This document shows positions 52,323 through 59,825 of a DNA stretch of 64,000 nucleotides, one piece after another. Position 1 is the first letter of the stretch. Every line of letters starts with the position of its first letter. This stretch comes from Bacteroidetes bacterium GWF2_41_31 (GTDB lineage Bacteria; Bacteroidota; Bacteroidia; Bacteroidales; F082). The DNA lies in the NCBI GenBank assembly GCA_001769215.1, contig MEOL01000037.1:124001-188000 (forward strand), given 5' to 3'. The notes under the pieces are model-generated. The model did no database searches. It saw only the letters and a program-made list of their open reading frames with translations, and had not been told where the DNA came from. The translations under genes were made by a program, and so were the position numbers.

Positions 52323-53009
52323 ATGAAAAAAGCGATAGTTATTATCATTTCAGTATTATACTACAGCACAGCATATTCTCAGTTAAGTAAAGGTAATTTC
52401 CTAATCGGAATGTCAACCACCTTAAGCTCGATTGGTACCGGACCCGAAATGTTTGGGACCGGATACTCAACGATTAATTCAAAAATAGGAGGTAAGACAG
52501 AAGGGCAAACGAAAACATTTGGCTTAAACCTGGTTCCAAAAGTTGGATACTTTGTGTTGGACAATGTTGCCGTTGGGCTGGATATAAATCTGTCGTACAG
52601 TTCAATGAAGATCAACAATTCCCGGGAATCACAAACCACTTTTTTTGGTGGCCTTGGTGCTTTTGGCAGATATTATATACCCGTATCAAAAGTGTATTCA
52701 TTTTTTGAATTGAATGCAGGCATGGGTCAGGCTTCGTCCAAGTATAAAAGCCCGGGGTCCAATCCTTACTATTACTATGCCGATTCGGAATCTAAATCTA
52801 ACTTTTATAACTTCGGTACTGGTGTTGGTTTGGCAGTTCCATTGGGTAAAAAAATCATCATTGATTTTATAGCTGGCTATGATTACGTAAGGGAAGTTTC
52901 CAATAAAACCTATTATGGACAAAAAGTTGGAACGGCAATACATTCGTTTGGTTTTGAAATGGGAATCATGGTGATGTTAGGAGGTAACAAACAGGCTAAA
53001 AAGGATTAA
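52323..53009 (+). CDS. Outer-membrane beta-barrel protein
   Basis: The 228-residue product has a signal peptide (residues 1-19, AYSQ) and eight or so amphipathic beta strands with Gly/aromatic alternation, such as FGLNLVPKVGYFVLDNVAVGLDINLSY and FYNFGTGVGLAVPLGKK; it fits the OmpA-like/PorT-type beta-barrel families common in Bacteroidota. It ends IMVMLGGNKQAKKD. The next gene begins 24 bases later, so it likely shares an operon with the L-domain lipoprotein. The ligand is unknown. Confidence 0.85.
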   Translation: MKKAIVIIISVLYYSTAYSQLSKGNFLIGMSTTLSSIGTGPEMFGTGYSTINSKIGGKTEGQTKTFGLNLVPKVGYFVLDNVAVGLDINLSYSSMKINNSRESQTTFFGGLGAFGRYYIPVSKVYSFFELNAGMGQASSKYKSPGSNPYYYYADSESKSNFYNFGTGVGLAVPLGKKIIIDFIAGYDYVREVSNKTYYGQKVGTAIHSFGFEMGIMVMLGGNKQAKKD

Positions 53010-53033
53010 TGTGATTTATTAAACGACTTCAAC

Positions 53034-54656
53034 ATGAAAATGAAAATAGAAAGAGCCCCTTTGGTTAAGCATGTTTTTTTCCTGGCAATCATGGGTCTGT
53101 TGATACTTATGGGATGTACTAAAGAAGACAATTCTATTGATGCATTAAAGACGTTTACGTTAAGAAATCCTTTAAATTATACCAACGACCAAAATCCGGA
53201 TTATGTTCCATTGGATTGGTCTACACTTCCTTCCGGCTATTTTGAGATGCGTTATAGCAATTTAACGATTTGGGCATCCCCCTATTACGAAGTTTATTTG
53301 TGGAAAAAAGTAACCAATGACACCATTCTGCATGAAAAGCTCGACGTAAACCATTTTGCCCTGATTGGTGCAGAAGGATCAACAACCTATCAGTGGAAAG
53401 TTGTCGCATGGGCGAATGAAAGAATCCTGATCGAAAGCAACATTTGGGAATTTACTACGGAACCAAAAATGTACAAAGGAAATATTACGTTCTCTACCCA
53501 GAGTGAAGTTGACGCTTTTGCTGGTGGTGATTATAGAATTATCGGTGGAGATCTTACCATCCTAAATTCAGATATTGATCCTGTTTCGAACCTCTCACCT
53601 TTATCAGAAATCACTAATATTAAGGGGGATGTAATTATAAACAATACGAATTTAACCATTTTAGCCGGATTTACGAATTTGGAGTTTGTTGCTGGAAATC
53701 TGGAGATTAAAGACAATGAATTATTGACAGAAATACAAGGCTTCAAAAATCTGGAACTTATCGGAGGTGTCTTTTTTTTAAGTGGGAATAACCAGTTGGT
53801 CATGCTGGATGAATTTTCTAAACTAAAATCAGTTCAATCAGATCTGGTAATTACCATAAACAACAGTTTAACCTCCATTGATAATTTTAATCAGTTAGAT
53901 AGTGTTTTTGGGGAACTAACAATCGGTTATAACGATTTACTTGAAACCATAAACGGTTTCCATAACCTGAGCTACATAAGTGGAAAGTTGGGGATTTCCG
54001 GACATAATCGTTTAACTTCTGTTAAGGGATTTGAAAATGTAAATTTAATAGGAGATCAAGTTTATCACATTGCTAAAGGGCTTGAAATCAGGGACAATGG
54101 TCAATTATCGGAAATTCCTGAATTTAATAAAGTAAACTCAATTGGAGGTAATTTTAGAGTAGACAATAATGATCATTTAAATGTTTTTACTGGCTTTGAA
54201 AACCTAATCACCATCAATGGTGACTTTGAAATTGGGGAAAGTAATTTATTAACTTCGATACCGGGAATGAATAATTTGGAAGTCATTGGCGGGTCATTTA
54301 AGATTGATTGGAATTGGTCGTTAGCCACCGTTGCAGGTTTCGAAAACCTAAAAACCATTAGAGGGGCATTTATTGTCGAAAATAACGCTGTACTCAAAAC
54401 TATTTCAGGGCTAAATCGATTGGAGTCAATTGACAACAATCTTGTTTTTAATACCAATAAGGCATTGACAACAATTGATGCGTTTGATAAACTACAAATT
54501 GTTGGTGGTCAAATCTCGGTTGTTTTTAATTATCAACTAAACTCATTTTGTTTTTTAAAGCATTTGGTTGTGTTTGGTATTTTCCAGGGTTATGTGGTTC
54601 ATTATAACATGGTAAATCCAACCATAGACGAAATAAAGGAACTTGTATGTGATTAG
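53034..54656 (+). CDS. Lipoprotein with receptor L-domain-like repeats
   Basis: The 540-residue lipoprotein has a lipobox LMGC with lipidated Cys28, then an Ig/fibronectin-like region (residues about 45-145) and a right-handed beta-helix-like array from about 150 to the end. Repeats of about 24 residues follow a pattern of LTSI-x-GF-x-NL-x-x-I-x-G-x-L-x-I, as in LISVN-type strands such as LLETINGFHNLSYISGKLGI. This is the receptor L-domain/leucine-rich family also found in many Bacteroidota surface proteins. The protein is probably surface-exposed and binds a ligand or other protein. Confidence 0.8.
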   Translation: MKMKIERAPLVKHVFFLAIMGLLILMGCTKEDNSIDALKTFTLRNPLNYTNDQNPDYVPLDWSTLPSGYFEMRYSNLTIWASPYYEVYLWKKVTNDTILHEKLDVNHFALIGAEGSTTYQWKVVAWANERILIESNIWEFTTEPKMYKGNITFSTQSEVDAFAGGDYRIIGGDLTILNSDIDPVSNLSPLSEITNIKGDVIINNTNLTILAGFTNLEFVAGNLEIKDNELLTEIQGFKNLELIGGVFFLSGNNQLVMLDEFSKLKSVQSDLVITINNSLTSIDNFNQLDSVFGELTIGYNDLLETINGFHNLSYISGKLGISGHNRLTSVKGFENVNLIGDQVYHIAKGLEIRDNGQLSEIPEFNKVNSIGGNFRVDNNDHLNVFTGFENLITINGDFEIGESNLLTSIPGMNNLEVIGGSFKIDWNWSLATVAGFENLKTIRGAFIVENNAVLKTISGLNRLESIDNNLVFNTNKALTTIDAFDKLQIVGGQISVVFNYQLNSFCFLKHLVVFGIFQGYVVHYNMVNPTIDEIKELVCD

Positions 54657-54688
54657 AATTATTACCTGATGGAAGCAGTGTGATTTAG

Positions 54689-54922
54689 GCTCATGAAACC
54701 AACGTATTATCAATGATGCATATCGGTCATGAAATTAGTTTTGGGTTTTTAATTGAGTTCGAGTTAAAAGAAATAATAACAGAATGAATGTCGATTTCTT
54801 CATCCATCCATCCTGAATTTATTTATTATGAAAAAGTTGGAATGACAGGAGGACATGCTCCTACTTTTATTAGATGCTTGAATTTTAATATTGGAATTAA
54901 ATATAAACTGAAAAAAGACTAA
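54689..54922 (+). pseudogene. Remnant of an outer-membrane beta-barrel gene
   Basis: One frame reads from the codon after a TAG at 54686 to a TAA at 54920-54922, broken by an in-frame TGA at 54785. Before the stop it gives HEISFGFLIEFELKE; after it gives HPEFIYYEKVG and the ending NFNIGIKYKLKKD, the alternating pattern of the last strand of a beta-barrel. No start or signal region is present, so this looks like the 3' end of a decayed gene. The 187 bases after it, to 55109, hold nothing I recognise. The call rests on strand pattern only and could be chance. Confidence 0.4.
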
Positions 54923-55109
54923 ACTGAAGAAACACCAGCTTGAAACACCGGCTCATTGTACATGCCCCGGAAAGTGATTCAAAAAAAGGAAGTTACCTAT
55001 TTGAAAATAAGCGCAAATTAAGAAAAATAGTAGTCCTAATGAGGCACGCGTCATACACTTTAACCGGTATACACAAAGTAAGGTACATCCGTAAAATCAT
55101 ACAGCAACC

Positions 55110-55595
55110 ATGATACATCAATTTAAAGCCACATTGGATATTATAGGAATAAACCCTTTCGTTTATGTGCCAGAGCAAATCCTGAAAGATCTATTTACCC
55201 AAGCCGGTAAAGACAAAGGGCATATACCCGTGCGTATTGTGATAAACAATAATCAACATAAACAAACTTTAGTGAAATTCAGTGGTGATTGGAGGTTGTA
55301 CATTAATACCACAATACTTAAAAATTCGCCAAAACGAATTGGCGAAACAATTGATATTGCAATTGAATTCGACCCGGCAGACAGGTCCATCATGCCTCAC
55401 CCCGAATTTTTAAAAGCCCTTGACCAAAACAAGGAAGCAAAACAAGTATTTGAAAGCTTACCGGCTTCGAGGCAAAAAGAAATTATTCGCTACATTTCGT
55501 TTCTAAAATCGGCGGATAGCGTAACAAGGAATGTGCAGAAAGCAATGGGTTTTTTAACCGGCAAAAACAGGTTTGTTGGCCGCGACAAACCATAA
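55110..55595 (+). CDS. DUF1905/YdeI-like protein
   Basis: The 161-residue cytoplasmic protein has an N-terminal DUF1905 domain (FKATLDIIGINPFVYVPEQ, then a beta strand pair near 50-90) and a C-terminal YdeI/OmdA-type helical segment (LDQNKEAKQVFESLPASRQ, with KEIIRYISFLKSADSVTRN). The family is widespread in bacteria and linked in some species to stress or antibiotic tolerance; no enzymatic activity is known to me. The gene stands alone between two spacer regions. Confidence 0.82.
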   Translation: MIHQFKATLDIIGINPFVYVPEQILKDLFTQAGKDKGHIPVRIVINNNQHKQTLVKFSGDWRLYINTTILKNSPKRIGETIDIAIEFDPADRSIMPHPEFLKALDQNKEAKQVFESLPASRQKEIIRYISFLKSADSVTRNVQKAMGFLTGKNRFVGRDKP

Positions 55596-55734
55596 ATTTT
55601 AACCATAACAAAAAACTGTTGCCCGATTTATGGTATTATTTTGAGCTGAAAAAAATGAAAAATACTGAAAACTTCATACACTCATCAGTCGAATGCAACT
55701 CTTTTTGGTCAGTGTAGTATAAGCGAAATAAAAA

Positions 55735-56571
55735 ATGAGATATTTTATTTACCTGATAATCCTTTTGACTTCATGTTCGACTTCAGAACAGAATAATTCA
55801 GATACTAAAATGCGTGAATTAACGGACGATCAAATAGTTAAAAGGTATTTGGAGAATGGAGCCTGGAAAATCAGATATTTTTCACCTGAGTATCAATTGT
55901 ATCTCGACTCTGCAATAGCCGTCAACCTTAATTTGGCCTATCTGTACCAACAGAAAGCCATGCCTTACTTTAAACAAGGCAAACACGAACTGGGACTTAA
56001 GTCGCTGGACAGAGCCGTAGAACTTGACCCTCAATCATATATTGATTACAGAGCTTTTATAAAGTGTATTTTTGCCCGGACATATCATGAATCTATTCAG
56101 GACTTTAAAACGGCAAAAAAATTAAAAGTTGAAAACGGTGTTGTGATGGACCACACATACGATTTTTACATTGGACTATGCTACTTACAGTTGGGCGACT
56201 TCTCAAAATCATTGCACTTTCTGGAAAATAGTATTGATCAGGCAAGAAAAGCAAATGGAGAAAATTGGATACATTTTCTGGACCTTTTTTATGCAGGAAT
56301 CGCGACGCAGGAATTAAACCGGCATCAAGAGGCTATTCTGTATTTCGACAAAGCATTAACGAACTACCCGGCCTTTTCGGACGCCAAATATTATAAGGCC
56401 TTGTCACTATTTCGAACAGGCCAACTAAACCTGGCCGAAGAAACCCTAACAGAATGTGAAGTTGACTTTAAGAAGGGCTATACAATAAATGAGGATAATG
56501 CGGTTTATGTTACCTACCCATATCAAATCAAGCAGTTTTATATTGACGTTCTCAGATTGAAAAAGTGGTAA
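55735..56571 (+). CDS. TPR-containing lipoprotein
   Basis: The 278-residue product has a short signal with lipobox LTSC (Cys14), then TPR-like helical pairs from about residue 60: AYLYQQKAMPYFKQGKHELG, LKSLDRAVELDPQ, YIGLCYLQLGDFSKSLHFLE, and ATQELNRHQEAILYFDKAL. TPR proteins act as protein-binding scaffolds; the lipid anchor places it in the envelope. No partner is evident. It is preceded by a 139-base spacer without a clear promoter. Confidence 0.85.
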   Translation: MRYFIYLIILLTSCSTSEQNNSDTKMRELTDDQIVKRYLENGAWKIRYFSPEYQLYLDSAIAVNLNLAYLYQQKAMPYFKQGKHELGLKSLDRAVELDPQSYIDYRAFIKCIFARTYHESIQDFKTAKKLKVENGVVMDHTYDFYIGLCYLQLGDFSKSLHFLENSIDQARKANGENWIHFLDLFYAGIATQELNRHQEAILYFDKALTNYPAFSDAKYYKALSLFRTGQLNLAEETLTECEVDFKKGYTINEDNAVYVTYPYQIKQFYIDVLRLKKW

Positions 56572-57080
56572 GTGGTAGAAAAAAGCATCACACAATAACC
56601 AAAGGATCTGAGTACCAAACAGCACCTGGCGATGTTCCGGTTTGAGGTTGTTGTACTACCGAAGGAATTGGATTATTTGTAAGGAAAGGGGATTCCTGTT
56701 TTTTGGGAGATCTGTTTTGAGTTCTATTCCGGCAAGATGGATAAGGTGCAAAACCCGGTGGTATAATAATTGCTTTTCTTCGACGTAACCATTGTAAAAC
56801 AATATTTTTCCCCTGTCTTAATCAATTTTTGAAAAATAATGAGGAATTGAAAGAATCCCCTACTTTTGCGAAAAATTATCTGTGGAGGCGGTGTTAGCTC
56901 GCAAGCCGGAAAATCAGGTTCAATATCATGTTGATAACAGTGGAGTGTAGATAGTTATGCAATATTCTGCCCGCATCAACGTTAGTGTCATCTAATTGTG
57001 ATAAAACCCGACTCCCCAAAGTATCATCCATATAACGGCCATGCATTTTAACAAACCGACACAATAGATCAGATAGCTTG
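56572..57080. other. 509-base region without a clear gene
   Basis: No long ORF or RNA gene is recognised. A TACTTTTG -7-like box at 56861-56868 has no -33 element at the usual distance; if used it gives a 200-base leader for the small His/Cys gene. Short protein-like stretches near 56638-56770, such as GKGIPVFWEICFEFYSGK, are separated by stops and could be remnants of a lost gene. I see no riboswitch. Confidence 0.4.
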
Positions 57081-57395
57081 ATGGTTGGAAATGTGAAAAA
57101 TATTGCTTCTTTATTACTCTTTTTGGTATTTCTTTTACCTTCACTGGTTAAGCTTGAGCATCATCATAAACGCTTTGAATGCAAGTCAGGGAGCGGGACG
57201 CATTACCATTCATTTCAGGAAAAATGCGCCATTTGTAATTTTGAATTCTCTGTTTTTTCTTCAGACTTTGAAAATATCGTTTTACAGAAAAGACAACCCC
57301 TGGCCAAATATCGCAATCATTACAAGTCTGTTAATTATTCTACACTCTCCACATATTCATTTTTATTACGTGCGCCACCAGATAGTCAGATTTAA
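57081..57395 (+). CDS. Small exported His/Cys-rich protein beside a TonB receptor
   Basis: The 104-residue product has an N-terminal hydrophobic segment (IASLLLFLVFLLPSLV) that is probably a signal peptide or membrane anchor, then a metal-ligand-rich region: LEHHHKRFEC, GTHYHSFQEKCAICNFEF. Three consecutive histidines, further histidines and a CxxC pair suggest metal binding. It sits 59 bases upstream of a TonB-dependent receptor. I have seen similar short His/Cys proteins next to metal-related receptors in Bacteroidota, but no family name is certain. It may relay a metal to or from the receptor. ATG 57081 is used; a TTG is just upstream. Confidence 0.65.
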   Translation: MVGNVKNIASLLLFLVFLLPSLVKLEHHHKRFECKSGSGTHYHSFQEKCAICNFEFSVFSSDFENIVLQKRQPLAKYRNHYKSVNYSTLSTYSFLLRAPPDSQI

Positions 57396-57454
57396 TCATA
57401 CGCACCATTTTTGGTGTTGAATAAAATTTTGCCTATCAATTAAAACGTAATAAA

Positions 57455-59704
57455 ATGAAAAGAATAATGATCATTTGCATGGTGGTAATGTCGTATTTTA
57501 TATCAAATGCGCAGAATCAAATAACAGGAAAAATTACCGACCAGGACAATTTGCCGTTGATCGGCGCAAGCATTTTTGTTCATGATATGAATAAGGGTAC
57601 CGTTTCAAATTCCAATGGAACTTATGCTTTATCAAATTTGCCGAATGGCAAAATTAAAATTCAATTCTCAACCCTTGGGTACACCAATCGAATTGAAAAC
57701 GTTGAGTTAAATGGAGAAAGTTTGGAATTGAATATCTCACTACGACAAATAGCGATAGAAATGGAAGAAATAGTTGTTTCCGGTGGATACAACTCAACGC
57801 AACATGAAAATGTTGTAAAGATTGAAATACTCAAACTCGATCCAATAAAAATTACGAATACACCAAACTTTACTGAAATACTTACAAAAGTGCCTGGCGT
57901 TGATATGATTTCGAAAGGAAGTGGCGTTTCAAAGCCCGTAATTCGTGGACTATCAATGAATGACATTTTAGTATTAAATAATGGAGTACGGTTTGAGAAT
58001 TACCAGTATTCGAGTCATCATCCTCTCGGGATTGACGAATTTGGTATTGATCATGTCGAAATCATCAAAGGGCCTGCATCATTGCTTTATGGATCGGATG
58101 CCATTGGTGGAGTTATTAATTTTATAAAAGAAAAACCTGCTCCGATTGGTAGTATTATGGGCGATTACAATTTGCATCTTTATTCAAACACGCTGGGCAT
58201 GACCAATAATTTTGGTATAAAAGGAGCATCACGAAAGTTCTTCGGAGGTTTAAGGGTTGGACAAAAAACAAATTCCGATTTTCTTCAAGGAGGAGGAGCT
58301 TTTGTTCCAAACTCACGTTTCAACGAAATGTCAATGAAGGCAAATGCCGGATTTACAGATAAAGTTGGCACTTTCAAATTGTTTTATGACTTCAACAATC
58401 AAAAACTTGGATTGGTTGAAGACGAAGCAATTGAAGCCATCACAAAAAGGGGAAGGGAAAACAAGATTTGGTTTCAGGAATTGAACACACATTTACTTTC
58501 CTCTCAAAACAAGTTGTATTTAGGTCCATTTAAACTTGACATTAATTCAGGATTTCAGAATACGGAATTAATTCATTTTGGCGATGTTGGTGTATATGAA
58601 TTGCAAATGGAACTTGCAACATTAACTTATGATGTCAAACTTCATTTGTCATCGGAGGAAAACTCAGAATACATCATCGGTTTTCAGGGTTATAATCAAA
58701 TAAATACAAATCTGAATGACAGAGAAACTAAATTATTGCCTGATGCTACGACGAATAATTATTCTGTCTTTGGTTTGTTACAATACACTTTTTTCAAAAA
58801 ATTAAAACTTCAAACGGGCATTCGTTATGATAATAAATCGATTTACACCCGGGCAATTGGATCAGCAACAGATTCAATGACATATCGTGCACCACTCGAC
58901 AAGTCCTATGGTAGTTTCAGTGGGTCGCTTGGAGCTACTTATCACTTATCAGAAAAACTATTGTTTAGAACAAACTTTGCCGCAGCATACCGGACTCCTA
59001 ACCTGGCTGAACTTACCTCAAACGGTCAACACGAATTGCGATACGAAATCGGAGACCAAAATCTTGTTCCCGAAAATGCCTATGAAACGGATTTGAGCCT
59101 TCATTACCATGTAGATAATCTCACTTTTGATATTGCGGGGTACTACAACATCGTCAATAATTATATCTATATTTCACCAACCGGCGACACGACGGCTTCG
59201 GGGATTGAAATATTCAGATATAAACAGTCGAATTCTACTTTGTTTGGAGGTGAAGCAGGCTTACATGTTCATCCCAAAACATTAAAATGGTTGCATTTTG
59301 AAACCACCTATTCATCGGTAGTTGGTAAACAGCAGAATGGCGACTACCTGCCGTTTGTGCCGGCTCATAAATTGCGTTTCGAAGTAAGGAGTGAAAAAGA
59401 ACAGTTGCTGTTTTTTAAAAAGGCATTCGTTTCAGTAAACTCACTCACTGCATTTGATCAAAACAACGCTGCACCCGACGAAACAACAACAGCGGGTTAC
59501 ACACTGATTGATTTAAGTATTGGAGGAAATATCCAAATTAAAGATCAGTTTATTTCATTAAGCATCAGTGTAAATAATCTATTCGACAAAAAATACATTG
59601 ACCATTTATCGACATTAAAAGAAGTAAACTTATATAATCCGGGTAGAAATATTTCATTTAATTTGAAAATCCCTTTTGGATTGACAAGAAATGACAAATA
59701 TTAA
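57455..59704 (+). CDS. TonB-dependent outer-membrane receptor with carboxypeptidase-regulatory-like domain
   Basis: The 749-residue product has a signal peptide (residues 1-20, NAQ), a CarboxypepD_reg-like domain at about 22-110 (ITGKITDQDNLPLIGASIF), a plug domain at about 130-230 (VDMISKGSGVSKPVIRGL, LLYGSDAIGGVINF), and a 22-strand-type barrel to the end. It imports a substrate across the outer membrane using TonB and the Exb proteins at 41287-43633. The size is shorter than SusC-type receptors and no SusD partner follows, so a metal, siderophore or other small ligand is more likely than a glycan. The neighbouring His/Cys protein favours a metal. Confidence 0.92.
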   Translation: MKRIMIICMVVMSYFISNAQNQITGKITDQDNLPLIGASIFVHDMNKGTVSNSNGTYALSNLPNGKIKIQFSTLGYTNRIENVELNGESLELNISLRQIAIEMEEIVVSGGYNSTQHENVVKIEILKLDPIKITNTPNFTEILTKVPGVDMISKGSGVSKPVIRGLSMNDILVLNNGVRFENYQYSSHHPLGIDEFGIDHVEIIKGPASLLYGSDAIGGVINFIKEKPAPIGSIMGDYNLHLYSNTLGMTNNFGIKGASRKFFGGLRVGQKTNSDFLQGGGAFVPNSRFNEMSMKANAGFTDKVGTFKLFYDFNNQKLGLVEDEAIEAITKRGRENKIWFQELNTHLLSSQNKLYLGPFKLDINSGFQNTELIHFGDVGVYELQMELATLTYDVKLHLSSEENSEYIIGFQGYNQINTNLNDRETKLLPDATTNNYSVFGLLQYTFFKKLKLQTGIRYDNKSIYTRAIGSATDSMTYRAPLDKSYGSFSGSLGATYHLSEKLLFRTNFAAAYRTPNLAELTSNGQHELRYEIGDQNLVPENAYETDLSLHYHVDNLTFDIAGYYNIVNNYIYISPTGDTTASGIEIFRYKQSNSTLFGGEAGLHVHPKTLKWLHFETTYSSVVGKQQNGDYLPFVPAHKLRFEVRSEKEQLLFFKKAFVSVNSLTAFDQNNAAPDETTTAGYTLIDLSIGGNIQIKDQFISLSISVNNLFDKKYIDHLSTLKEVNLYNPGRNISFNLKIPFGLTRNDKY

Positions 59705-59770
59705 CGAATCAAAATATATTGGACTCTGTGAGTTGCGCAGTGCCACGATGAGTCGGGGCTAAATCATAAT

Positions 59771-59804
59771 AAAAAGAGCGGCCGGTTTATCCGGCCGCTC
59801 TTTT
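59771..59804. terminator. Bidirectional intrinsic terminator after the TonB receptor
   Basis: AAAGAGCGGCCGG (59773-59785) pairs perfectly with CCGGCCGCTCTTT (59791-59803), with loop TTTAT. It separates the receptor from the converging type IX-secreted protein gene. Confidence 0.93.
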
Positions 59805-59825
59805 CAGTAGGATTGATGTAAGTGT

